Shown here piece after piece: positions 10,740 through 24,000 of a DNA stretch of 64,000 nucleotides. Both the position numbers and the translations under genes were made by a program. The stretch is from contig NW_019091437.1 of the NCBI RefSeq assembly GCF_001949145.1, forward strand, positions 207,757 to 271,756, written 5' to 3'. The notes beneath the pieces are model-generated. The model was not told the origin of the DNA. It did not search any database and was given only the letters and a program-made list of their open reading frames with translations. The stretch's first letter is position 1, and each line of letters opens with the position of its first letter. Source of the stretch: Acanthaster planci (Eukaryota; Echinodermata; Asteroidea; Valvatida; Acanthasteridae).

Positions 10740-13178
10740 GCCTTCGTGAACAATTTAGACTTCATACTTGAGGCGACCACAAACGCGATGGAAGGTTCAA
10801 ATCCCGCTCCAGTCCATTTCAGTGTTGTTCATCCAGTTCATTGCAGATTTTCCTGTAACTTCTGGAAACAATTTGATGTGGTTGTACGTATAGATGTATA
10901 GTTACTTCAATTTTTTTTTGGAATTGTAAATTTTACGGTGACTTCGAATCACCAGATTTGATTTTGTATGCAGTGAAACTCACAACACCAACAGTTTTAT
11001 TCTACTTACTTGCGGCAATTTCGTCTCGAGTAGTTAGTAGCGGTGCTACAACGGGGGGGGGGGCGCCACGCTGGTTTGAGCCCCCTCCCAAAGTTTTCAG
11101 TTTTGTTCTTTTAGAATATACTCCACACCTACATCTTAAACTACTAACTCAGGGGGACCTGCCCTCACCTCCATAAATCCTTATATCCCTGTCCCCTGTG
11201 GCGCAACGATGAAGGGGTAAGCATTTTAACTTTTGGGGGGGGGGGTGGGATCGGATCCCCCCATTCGACCCCCTTCCCAACGACAAATCCTGGGTAGTCA
11301 TTGTTAAGTAGCCTTCATGACCTTACGTCATTCGGTACACCTGCCATATAGTCTGTGGGTGCAGGAAAATGCATACTTTACTAGGCATTCACAGGCAGAG
11401 GTGAAGACATATATGCCTGATGCGCGCACATTGTACACACAAGTCACATTCCGATTTTGATAGTCGCAGACTTTAAAAATTTATTCAAACTATTTTTTGA
11501 TCAGACTCAGTTTTCTATTACTAGCGGCAAGGTTGGTAGGCACTGTCATCTTCACGAGTAAATATCTAGTATTTCATCATCCAGCAGCGTATGGTCAACG
11601 AGGGGTGTGCAAGGTGGAAGAGTTCAAAGCGAAATAGACACGCTGGTGAGAGCAATATCGGGAAGACAAAGTGATCTATAAATGCTATGTTTGGACGTTT
11701 ATAACAGTGCATAAACGCAAAATCAGAATGGTAACAGAAGACGATAAAACATTTAATACTGCGTAACAAAAATATTCCTAAATCAGTCTTATTTTGTCAG
11801 TGTTTTAAAGAAACTAATTTTGTAATTTAAACATGACCAAATTACTTTTTGCAACTGGAAAAACCTTGCTAAACGTACCAGTCAGCGCTTCCACGATGCC
11901 TCAAGGGCTAAATGTGCCTGAAGCAATATGAACGCCTACAAGTGGCTCAACTTCAGTAAACTTTGGTTTTGATCAATTATTGTTATCGAAACGGCCTATA
12001 GACTTCGAGAGGATGTTAAGTTGAATATTTTTCCACATTGATTGTTCACGGAAATCCTGCTAAACCGTTTGTCAAATGAATATATTGAAATGATTCGAGA
12101 CATGAGAGTGCATACAGTTACTACGCGTTTTCAGCGACTGCAAAATTAACATTAAGCACGCTTAATTATAAATTAATTTTTTAAAAGAAGTCTGCATCTT
12201 TTCGAGTGCATTTCTGCTTTTGTCTAAATGCTCAATTGCTATTGTTGAGTTTCAGCAAATCTCAGAAAAAAATCTTTATTGCTCACACAAGTACCGTGAT
12301 AGCTAAATTCGCCTCCAACGACACGAAGCAGCTGTAGATACCCAAGTTTGCAAGATGTAATATTGACCACTTTCTTCATGATATACTATGGATCAAAACA
12401 TTAGACATTTAAAGGGGGTGGGGAATGCGAAAGCCTAGGTACAACGTGTAGATATTCAGTGCAGGAAAATTGGACATATTCTTGGAGACTGTAAAAGGTA
12501 CGATAGGATGGAAAGGAGTATTGGTCTTTGCATTGTAGGTTGAGGCAAAAACCAAAATACTTCAGCTACATATGGAAGAAGTGAATGGATCCCGAAAACA
12601 CCCCCAAAAAAAACAGGAAAAGGGGGGGGGAGTTGGAAGGGGAACATCTCTGTGGACACCTGGAAATAAAGCGGCCATAGTAAACAACGGATAAACCAGA
12701 ATTTGTATGAATGCGCTTGATTAGACGAGGATGGACAGTCACATCTGGAAAGACAATAAGGGATAACTTAAATCGCCCATGTAACTATGCACCCATACAA
12801 AGAATAGTCATCGACTTTATAAATCATTTTATTACAATAACATAAACTATATGTACTGACGATAAGAAATAAAGACTCAGTCATTGAGGAGATACGGCAG
12901 CAGGCCTGCTCATGTTTTATATATTTGAGGGTATAACTGCTCGTGATTAATTAAAATTTCTTAAGATCTGCCGTAGCTGAATCCAATTTCTTTCTACAAC
13001 TATGCAACAAATTTCTATAAATAATAGGCCCCCTTTAACAAAACAAATGCACATTTCAATAACTTCATGTGCATAAAAACTGGTCATCAATGGTATAGCG
13101 AGTCATCAAAAGACAAATTCTTTAAACTGGGTTCAAGGGTGCTGCATGGAAAGCGATTTACAGCCACACACACGTACA
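10740..13178. other. Intergenic, G-rich patches
   Basis: I find no gene. Two G/C-rich patches at about 11038-11100 and 11195-11290 (runs of nine or more Gs, gtggcgcaacg, ccccctccc) resemble decayed ends of the cagtggcgta element class seen at 3628-3865. A further G run lies at about 12620. The poly(A) site of the Ig gene should be near 10740-11000, but no aataaa is obvious. Confidence 0.4.
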
Positions 13179-13426
13179 TGGGTAATTCCAGAAATTAGTG
13201 GTTCATTTTTTTCACATCCCTGTTACATCTGACATATGATTTTGTAAGTTCAGAACACATTTTCTCTCATCCAAGAGTGATGAATTAACGCAAATTACCT
13301 GCCAAACAAATAGTAATAGTTTGAAATCAATTCTGGTGATATTTCCATGTCAAACAACAAATGTCAGGTGTAACAGGGACACAAAAATGTCACACGTTTG
13401 GGACCCCTAATTTCTGGAATTACCCA
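13179..13426. mobile_element. MITE family B, copy 1 (248 bp)
   Basis: Perfect 20 bp terminal inverted repeats, tgggtaattccagaaattag at the left and its exact reverse complement at the right. Inside are matching words near both ends (catctgacatatg and caggtgtaacaggg). A second, more diverged copy sits at 57753-57999 in a CEP192 intron. There is no coding capacity. Confidence 0.8.
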
Positions 13427-13837
13427 CATAACAAATCCATACAATTAGCCTCCCCCTTCTCTTCAACCTGCCTAACCCCACTCCATTACTGAGGTAATGC
13501 TACGGGACAACTACTGACACGGGTATTTACATGTATTTTCTCAAAGGGATAATATTACATAATTGTTTACTTGCAGTGAACGACATGGGGCAAAAGCTCA
13601 ATCCTTATTGTGTTTTTAGAGGACACTGGATGACGAGAAAATCTCCAATTCAAGAACTTCTAACGAGCCAAAATGATCTGCCTATACAGAGTGAACACAA
13701 AAACAATAAGAGTTGACAGACTATCCTGTTAACACAGATAAGAGACCAACGTTTGTGTTTATTATACAAATGATAAAATCTGATGCAAAACTAAGGCAAA
13801 CCTATTTTGCACCTTTTGAGAAAATCATGTGAAAAAA

Positions 13838-14073
13838 ACTGCAAAAACTGGGGTGTTAATTTAACACCCCCTCATGTTATCAGAGGACTATCCCAACACT
13901 TTTCATTAGTGTTAACAATTTTGTTGTTATTTGGTGCTACTTTAACTCCCTCCTGTACATTGTAATGCTTATAGGTGTACAAAGTAACACAAGCAATGTT
14001 AAAGTAACACCCTATGGTGTGGTCATCTGATAACACCACAAAGTGTTGATTTTAACACCAGATTTTTACAGTG
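13838..14073. mobile_element. MITE with ACTGTAAAAA-type ends
   Basis: The right end read on the minus strand begins cactgtaaaaatctggtgtt. The left end reads ctgcaaaaactggggtgtta. The inverted similarity continues inward through aacact and gttatcaga. The interior repeats the word gtgttaa or taacacc many times. It has no open frame. This is a non-autonomous DNA element. Confidence 0.65.
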
Positions 14074-14235
14074 GAGAGGCCATTACTTTGTGCACCGCAG
14101 GGACTGTATGTTTTTCAATTGTTACAGGTTTTAAAATTTTTATATAATGTTCATCAGTTAAATGGATTTTCTGTTAATGTAAATTGGCTCTATCTTGCGT
14201 GCACTGAGAACGGCTGACCTATCTCGCAAACTCAC

Positions 14236-14236
14236 N
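14236..14236. other. Single undetermined base
   Basis: One N interrupts non-coding sequence between the MITE and the IST1 3' end. Confidence 0.95.
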
Positions 14237-14811
14237 GTTGTCGATCGGGGACCCTCTGTCAATCAGGGACCTTATTGTCCTCTATTTTTCAGGGTCCCCA
14301 ATTGAATGCAGAAACAAACTCAGGTGCTGTGCAAGAACGGTATGTTCTCTTTTCACAACACTGGTGTCAACAAAATCCTAAAGTCTTTGCTCATCAAACA
14401 AATGCACTGCGGTGATATTGGAACGATAAGGGGGGAAGGGCAGACTCCACCCCCACTGCATTTTTTTTATAACCACAATGTGTAAAATAACTATATACAC
14501 TGAAGGCAACCTTGACTGCCATCTTAGCCCAGGGCAGTGGCATCAAACAGTTATGGAGATAGCCCTATGACTACACTCAATAAGCATCAAACTCTGATTT
14601 TGTCAAGTGCACAACAGAGCTAAGAAATGACACTGATTACATGTAATAAGAATTTCCTGCTTTTATGCTAAAACTTCTGACCTTCAAGTTATTAGTGTAC
14701 AAATTGCTCCAACACAATCTGACTACAGTTTCGAAGAATTATACAAAGAGCTGTCATCTGGGCAACACATTAAGCAATAGTTACTGAAATATTGGCATCA
14801 TTTCTGTACAT

Positions 14812-15008
14812 TTACTTCTTTTTCTTTAATTCTTCAAATCTGCGACTCAGGTCGTCAAAGTCAACATCCTCTCCACCACCCGAGTTGCCACCCACACTGT
14901 TGTCCAGGGGAGGGAAGCTGGTAGTAGGAACTTGAGGCAGAACAGGCATAGCTGGCTCTGCCGTGGCTGCTGGAGGTCCGTGGTTAGATTGCTGAACATT
15001 AGGAGGGT
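14812..15008 (-). CDS. IST1: IST1 coding exon 10, MIT-interacting C-terminus
   Basis: It continues PPNVQQSNHG to PVLPQVPTTSFPP and ends DVDFDDLSRRFEELKKKK followed by taa at 14814-14812. The acceptor is attttgtag. The last helix is the canonical MIM1 that binds the MIT domains of VPS4 and related proteins. It is almost unchanged from mammals. Confidence 0.95.
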
Positions 15009-18000
15009 CTACAAAATAACAGGTCAACAGAAACGGGGCCGTTTGAAATATCCTTGCTCACTTTGCCATATACCATAAAAAACTGTATGTTGGACACTTC
15101 ATTCTAGTCCAGAAATAGATGGTGAATTTAAGCTCAAGATCAAAGGTATTAAGATACTTGAAGTAAACTGCAAAATTTCAAGTATTTCAGCAATGGATCT
15201 TTTAGAGAAACAAGCCCTGTTCTCTCATAAGTAGGAGCATTTTAGAAAATTGAATTAAAAAATGGGTTTAGTACTTCACTACCCTCACATTAAGAATTTT
15301 GTTTATACCCTTGATGTGGAGAAGTGTATACGGTGTCCTTTTTAGGGTAACAGGTTCTTTAAAAAGTTAATAGGGAGATAGCAATATATAATCTCAGGTC
15401 CCTTTTCAAAGAAAAACTTGGCATATTGACTGTGATAGGCAGCCAAATGGGCATTCAATAGGCTCAACAAACGTAAGTATTATTTCCATCTCCATAAAGT
15501 GCAGACAGGGGATCTCATTCAAACTAAATGGTACCATTTTTTCCCATTTGCCTCTAGCCGAAGTACTGATTTGCCACTGAGGTTCATATTGATCCAGATG
15601 TAATGTTTGTCTTTAAACTGAACATATCTAAAAGCTTAACTTACACATAGGGTCATTCTCCGAGTAAGGCGGTGCCTGCAAAGTAACAATGAATTGGACA
15701 TTAACCGAAATGTGTTACTTAAGAAGTTTAAGCAACAACAAGCGGTTACATGAGGACATACACAGTTCCTTCACACTCAGCATGAAAGTGAATGTAAGCA
15801 ATAAATGGACATCACAAAGCAAACCCCCCCCGATGAAATGTGCGCAGCTTTTGCAAATTCGAATGCAAATATATACTATGGTGTCACAAAAATGCAGTTG
15901 CTTTCACACTGTGTACCACCTGCATACAAAAATCCATGAACTGAAATGCAAAAGCGTTACTTGAAATGCCACAATGAAATGGAGAACAATTTATCAGATA
16001 TTTTGACTTATAAATAGATGTAACAGATGTATGTATCTGTTACACCTGTGTACAATTCAACACGTATGCACATGTATTACAGAAGGGAAGATATTTGACA
16101 GCAAAGCCAAATAACTGTATTTGATGGCGGGTACAAAAGGTATCCAGAGGCCACTTAAACAACACAATGGAATTAAAGTAAACAGAATTAGGAGGAAAAG
16201 TCTAATAGTAGGGGATTTTATGTCTGCACCAACAATGATGCAAATGAAAATGCAACATGGAGTCTTGTGGCCACTCTGATTGGTTCTGATGCTGTACCTG
16301 ACTCCCAGGTTCTGGCCGAGGTACAGTAAAACAATAAGCTGTCAAACCGAGGCTGGCACAGGAGTTGCTTTCAGGTCATTACAATGGAATTCACAACAGG
16401 GCCATTCTCAGTTACGCATGTGACAAAATATTGGGAAATCCTATATCTGATGTATTTCCTTGACCTTTGAGAATGGCCTGGCTATATTTCCATTATGCCA
16501 TATGGAAATGTGGCATATATTTCCACTATCCATTAATAATATTAATCTACTGACCTAAGTTTAAAACTGTTACTTTTTACATGTAAGGCATCAGACAGAA
16601 ACAGTTTTTATACCAAAAGTTATTTTCTAAAACTCTTTTAAACAGGGGTCAGTAGATTAATATTAAAGGGTAACAGAAATAGAAAACATTTAATTCACGT
16701 GAAGTATTTTAAAATAACAACAAATATGTAACCATTGATATAGCTTGGCCCACAGGCAAACACTCAGTGTCTCAGTTCAAGAAATACACGGCAGGACTGT
16801 GTCTTTTAATTTATACCTTAAACTGAGACAGTGTTTACCTATGGGCCCAGCTACATCAATCGCAATGTAGTCTTTTGAAGCGTGCGATATTGCACGTACT
16901 GTGCGCAATGTACATGTACATATTACATGTCAGCGTTCTGCCTATGACATCATCCAATCAGCCTGGGAGCACGAACTGCCAAAAGGGGATTTTTGTTTGT
17001 GGGGAAATGTAGGATCTTTTTATTCATTTTGGGGTCACAATTAATGGGGTAAACATTAAATGTACGATGTTTTTGAAATTTCCTTATTGTTATTTAAAAT
17101 ACTTCACGTCAACTAAATGTTTTCCATTTCTGTTAACCTTTAATGGCATAATGGAAATATACATTGGCCACTTTCAAGACCAAGGAAGGATGTCAATCAC
17201 AGGATTTCTCAATTTCTTGTCACACACATAGCCAAGAATGGCCACATAATGCAGTTATACTGAGAAACTCAAGTTTCAACATAGTACCGTCCTGAAAAAC
17301 TGTCTTTAAACGGTTGTATTGCAAGTCAGAATTGCTGGAAATAGAGGTTGCTTTTGCTATTATTTAACTGGTCGAAAAGTGCAACACGTCAGGATTGAAA
17401 ATGAACGTGACATGGTATGTATCACTCCAATGCGACCTTACACACCCTTTGCACCACAAAGGCACAGCAGGTAAGCCCAGTTTAGCATAGATACATGTAT
17501 GTAGGGATCGTTCCAAGCACTGTGACCTCTCTTCTGATAGGAATGCTCCAAGTAATCAAAAATTACACACTGAGATGAGTCGCTTGACTGCTTGGAATGT
17601 AACTTGTACTACTTCCGGGTTACAAACATTGACCCTGAGTTGAGAGTAAGAATAGATATAGCCTCTTTCGGACACAGCCTTACAGTCTACAAGTACAAAA
17701 CACATGTGACATCATTGCCACTGCCAACAGCCAATCAAATCCCATTTGTTTAGTCAAAAGAAGTTTGCCATCACTACAGGACACAGCAAGGCTGAGTGAA
17801 TTACTTTGTTATTTAGTTTAGATTTTAGTTCATTTTGTGTGTATGAGAAATCTCACGTGGACATGAGACGGTGAAATAACCTGACATTTTTTAGTCACAC
17901 GCTCAATGCATGAAAGTTGGCATCCCAGTCTCTTTGACTTCCAGCTTCCTGGCATGTTATATCAAAACAACTGAAGGAAGAGGTGATTTTATCGGCTCCT

Positions 18001-21000
18001 GGATGACGGTGCACTGGGTTTTTGCTTCAATTGCCAGGCATCCCTTTGGTCAAGAAATGTCAGGTTGTGTTATACCAGGCAAGATATGGGACGGAGGGGT
18101 ACCCCCCCTTACCTGTCCTATCCCTATACACACTCTAGACTATTGTTACCAAACACATCCCCCTAGAAGTCTGTAAAGAATTCCTGAGATTCCGATCAAA
18201 CAATGACCAACACAAAGGCCTTTATAAACCATGTTTAACCCATAAGTAAGACAAACTAAAATTTCATGGGGAAAGATACAGCAACTCTATCTGCAGTATG
18301 AGGGATACCAACTCAAAACTATACATGGAAAACTATTCATTGAAAACTATACATAATGCCAATAAATTACTTACGGGGCTATGCGCTTTTTGAGGTGTGG
18401 TGTTACTCTGTGAATAAGAACATTGCACAAAATACACTTAGATGAACTGAAGCCTAATTACATTGAGAGGAAGATCTATTTCCACAGACACAACTGTAGT
18501 ATGCTTCTGTGAGTGTGCAAAAGGGCTCCTCATGATGAGTAAATAATCAAATTTAAATCAAATTTAACCCTAACAGCCCTGAATACTACAAAGTACCACT
18601 AACATGACTTAGTAGTAAAATGAAGTATGCAGTGCTGTCACTTGGAAGACTATACTACGCATGACCATATTGTTCTCTGAAGCCATAAAATACTATAGAT
18701 CAGACAATGTACCATACAGCGCTCTGGTAGTGGCACAATGAATGCACAACTTTATTGTTCTCTATATGAGTAATGGAGGGTGCCCTAGCCAGAAGTAGTA
18801 ATTTGTAGCATTAGGTCCTTCAGGCTCAGACTACTGCTTAGTATTTGAAGTAATGAGTACTGTAAGCCATATTTTATGCAGAACTGTTAGGGTTAAAACA
18901 AATCTCATTTTTATAGAGCTGTTTTATATCTAAAAATGAGACTCATGGCTGTAACTCTGAAGTTGTCTTTTGGAGTTACTGCCATAACTACAAGGACATT
19001 ATCAAAGGAACAGCCTAAACATCATGCAACCTTGAGGGCCTTTTGCTTTAGAGACAGGAAAATTCAGTACAATCCTTTTTGGAGAAGGGTCAATCTTAAA
19101 TGTCTCTCATAGCAGACAATACAATGTGGTACATGTGCTGAAAAAAATCTGCAAAAACAAAAAAGGAAACTCCATATACTGCTCAAGTGTTCTGTGCTTC
19201 TTTTTCAGCCAGTCAAAACAAATGCAAACAATAACATTATTTTAACATTGGATGAAGGTGAAGCCAACACTTGAAGCCTTCCATTGAAAGGAAGGAAGGG
19301 CAGATCTACTGGTTACACCATGGAAACTACAAGAGAGTGGAGAGCAAAGCGGAACATGACACAATGTGAAAGAAAGTGCATGCAAAATGATACGATGCAT
19401 GAAACATGTTGCTGCAAATATAGTTTTAAAATACAAGTACATCTAAACAAAAGGCACCCTCAGACCTAGAGCTCATCGTCGGGTCTTTATGAGGGTTGGG
19501 GTGTCTGAAGGATGAAAGTCACTCAGACGAGCCCTAATCAGCACAAAATGTCGGAATGTTATAGGTTCCCAATGGCCATTGTGTTCATTAATTTACCTCT
19601 CCAAGGTAATTTCATGTAGGTTCAAAACAGATTTAAGGTGGCAGATAGGAAAAGTAAGAATCCGCAATCACGTTCCCAAATATCTTATGATCCCCTGATT
19701 CCCCTCAATGCAATTAAGCACAGGGAGTGACTGTCATGATCTGTCATAATGACGGACATCTGAAAACCCTCATCTCTAGGTTGACTGAGGAACCGACATC
19801 ACATTATGCACATGTATGAGATGTGCCTAGCTTCAAATATGCTTACACTCTGGAGTGTCACTCTGTGTTCATGCCGACATTTCAATGACCTCCTATCCCA
19901 AGTCAGAGAGACAAAGGTACATAGACTATTCTCTTCCTAAGATATGGATCTTCCCGCAAGATTCATTATTGTTTTGTAACATTTTGACGTGTTATGTTCA
20001 GTTTTGACTCTTATAATTGTTCTAAAATGTTTCAGAGCATTTTGACATTCTGCAGCTTGATACAAAGCAGCATGGATATCCAGGATTCTCGCAAAATAGC
20101 AGGTACCGCACCGGTGAAAACAGCCACAATGGCGATGTACGCACGTACCAGACAGTCCGACGATCCGGTTACACAATCTTTTTCTTTGATCAGTGCATAC
20201 ACACACGCTCAATGCAGTTATGTTCATCAGCGCGGTGTGGTTGCTACCCGCAATTCTGTGAAACTCCCAGATGTCCCCGCTGCCCAATTGACAAGAAAAG
20301 CTGGTTTTAGAAGTAACAGGGCAAGGGCGTTGACATTTTGGTCCACTAGTTTCCCCCAAACAACAAGCTGCAGACAAACCAAACCAAGCTACAGTAGGAA
20401 ATCAAATATAAAGTCTCGTTAGTTATTCACAGACACTTCACGATGGATATCGAATGGCTTGATTTCTTCAAAAAATCCCCAAGACTTCACATTCAATTTC
20501 TTAGCTGCTAGATTTGGAATGGGGAGCTGCATTCTCTCCTTTCTGTTTAATTGGGAAACTGGTGCCCTCGCATATTAACTCTTTATGAAACATGCTCAAA
20601 ATGAAGCAGTGTTTTTGTTACACCTGAAACCAGTTTGCTTAAAGATAACATGCTGATTAATTGAAAAATGCTCTGAAACATTTAAGAACAACTTGACAAG
20701 TAACAACTATCATCACAAATAACAAGCCAATTCTTCTGGGGAACCTCTTACGACCCACGTATGTTTTGAGCTTAAATGCCACAAAATATGCCCCAACTTC
20801 AAGGAAAGACCCAATTGAGAACCCATGTTAAGCCTAATTTCCACTCACCCTCGGAGTAGCAGGACCAACAGGGGGTGCATTAGGCCGGGAAGGGGGCCCA
20901 TGGGATGAGGCCAAATTGTTGTAGGATGGTGGCCGGGAATCATTCATTCTTAAACTCTACGCATAGGGAGATGGATTTACAAACAAAATCAAACCAAACA

Positions 21001-24000
21001 AAAAGGCACAGCAACGTAAAAGGACAAAATGCATGCATAACCCAACGTTAGTTAACACAAGCACCAAATACATACATGCCAGTTTGTTTTGTGACTCCAC
21101 TGCATTGAATAGTGGGTGTACACTTGCCGTTTTTCAGCTTCACATGCAGTGTCTTAGCCAGGCCTCATACTTGACTTTTTGCATTCAAATGCATTGAGCG
21201 GTATCTATGTTTTCTTCTATGATATCCACACATTAATGTGTCTCTTGCAGGGATGGAGAGCCAGCCAAGGACAGGTTACCATAGATGCATGTACACACAT
21301 GTACTGCACAGACAGTAGTCTGGTTTCCAGTATGGCTGACCCATATCGTTTCTGTATGATTTTGTTGTGGTTGGGTTAAAGACCACACCAACTCAGTGCT
21401 TTTCCACACTGCAGACAGAACATATATCAACAACAGTAATGGCTACAAAGGAAGCATTGAGCAGATTTCACTCTAAGTGAAGGGCATTGTGGCCAACTTC
21501 GCAATGGAATAAGGTTTTTTCATGGGACACTGCAGCTAGTGCATTCGGACATCACGGTAACGGATGCTCAAGTCCGCTGTTCAGGGCAAGGCCTGCAGCC
21601 GATTTCACAAAACACGGTTTGAGTTTTCGTCTTCCTTCATTGGAACTGGTCAGAAAATCTCACAGTTCTTTCACAGTCAAACAAGTTTTTCATTACCTTA
21701 ACAAAGTTGTATGTTTCTCGTATAAGCCTTGTTAACTTCAGCAATGATGAGCCTTAACCAAACATGAAGAGCAAGTTAAATCATTCATTTTTGTTTTTTT
21801 CAAGATGTATTTTTGTTTTGTTTTGTTCGGCACAACTTACACCTCCTAGAAAATGACCGCATAAGTTACGCCATAATTTGTTGTGTAAGTCGTGGACTTA
21901 CGCAGTGTATGAGTTTCATAAAAGTGATCTTAATTTGTTGCACAATGTACGCAATGTGGTGTGACGTTATACCATTGCGTTCCCTATCCACTGAAAGGCA
22001 ATGTGTTTTCGAATTTATAAGCAAGAAATGCCCAAAGTAAGTGCGTATGTATGCTTTGCTCTCTCCATCATTACCCATAATCCTTTCCAGTTTACCATCT
22101 TTGGGGTTTTACAGGTCTGTCCAGATTGGGTATATGGCTGTTTATACACACTGTAGGGCTCAATCTTTCAGTCTGCACGACTGAATAACAAGATTATCAA
22201 GCGACTGTGCAAACCAACTGACCATGCCCAACATCAGTCAGCTTACTAAGCTATGTATGAGCTAGTTTTAAACTTAACAAAATTTCAAACTTTCAACAAC
22301 TTGTGTGAAGGTTTGTGCGCATTGTCCCCTTTTACAAGTCCTTGAATTTTTCACAGACCTCTTACTTTTTAATAAGCCCCAGGCAGACAGAGTATCTTCT
22401 GTGCCTATGAGCCCCGAGCTAGATCAAGAGAGGGTGCAATTTTCCTAGCAAAGGAGGCTCATTCGGTTGGAACTGTAGGAACGGGTGTGTCGCTACCAGC
22501 AAACTGAACACTCCTGAACAATATGGCTCTTTTCAACCAATAAGGGGGGTACTTCTGCTCAAGGCGTATTGGATAATCAAGACTTGATTGGGTATGTTGT
22601 GGCTACGGCTTTGTTTTCTTGCCATTTGTGTGACATGATGGCAGCCACAGCCATAGACAACAATGCCTGCTCTGGACACTGCCTGACATCAAAAATGGTA
22701 GATTGAAGAGAATTGGTAGGAAATAAACATTGTCAGTGCAAGCAACCTATTTAATTACAGCATATTTTTTGAGAATATTCTATTTTTATGTTGATCTGCT
22801 TTAATCCACAGTTTTGGAGGGGTGTGTGTTAATAAAGGCTGTCGAACAGTTGTACAAACTTTTTTGGCAAGATTCTGCCGGGATTACAGGCTCAGACCCT
22901 TGACTTCCAGCACATGCATTCAATTAGTATTTTGAATACTGCTTCACTACAAGAACATTCTGTTCTATGCAGAGGTTAATACGCACGTTGCTATTGCTAC
23001 ATCAATGCAGTAACCCAGGAGAAAAATGAAAGTGCATGGTAAAATCATTTCCAACATTTCTGGCTCTGTTCATAACAAAAGCAATTCACAGGTATCAAAG
23101 TGTATTTCTCAATGATCAATTCTCAGTAACACAGCAAGATGGTTTAGTATGGGCATGAATTACACTCTGGTAGCATGTGCCATAGTAGAGTCCATCACAA
23201 GCCCCTGTAAGTCTAGCAAAAGTCCATCACACATCATCCAGTCTTAAACCATGTAGCAAGCTACTCCAAGGAACAAGGACAAAAGCATTCCTGTCCACAT
23301 TGTGACTGTCTAGCGAAAGGACTTGTGACTGGACTTGTGAAAGGACTTCTGATGGATTGGACTTAGACTACATTCAGGCAACAATGACACTGAAACCTCG
23401 AACCAAAGAACAGCAGAGTGATAGAGAGTTTAACTTTGCATGCGGAAAGCACACAGCCAGACTTTCACGGATAGCGCAGACAGACGATTCTTACCGCAGC
23501 TGGGGGATATGTCTGTGTCGGGGGAGGGTAGGCCGGGTTGCTAGCTGGGGGAGGGTACCCCTGGGCTGCTGGAGGATAGGCCTGGGCAGGAGGGGGGTAC
23601 ACCTGGGCAGGAGGGGGGTAATTCTGTTGCTGAGGAGGCAGTTGGACACTGATTCCTCCACCGCCTCCCCCACCCTTCTTGTTTCCAGACAGGGCTTCAT
23701 CTCCAAGATCCATCAGGAGCCCGTCAATGTCAGGAGGCTGTCAGAAAGTGCCAAGAAACCATTAACAAACCCTCTAGGTACATTTATGTCTTCTTCAAAT
23801 CACCACCACGTTCTTCAGGATCGCCTTTAAGCCAGCGGCCATATTGTTCTGCATGTGATAATGGCTTAAAAGTACAGGTAAAGATTATCTTTTCATTGTC
23901 TGGGAAAAACCTATTTCAATCAAGAGTTGGAATGGAGTTGAACAGATAATGAAGAGTGCTTTTCAAAGCTTACTCCTTGCTAAGCAAACACAGGCATAAC

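Larger units (their letters stand above)
15676..18374. other. IST1 intron 8 with foldback and MITE
   Basis: The intron between the two microexons is 2.7 kb and holds the nested repeat structure at 16395-17262 and the repeat D fragment at 18087-18212. The remainder has no recognisable content. Confidence 0.5.

Noticed and set aside
19937-20422. Overlapping 142- and 146-codon frames on both strands in an IST1 intron
   Set aside because: Open on both strands over the same bases, Cys-rich in a way typical of chance frames, and no recognised family. At most one could be real and nothing favours either.
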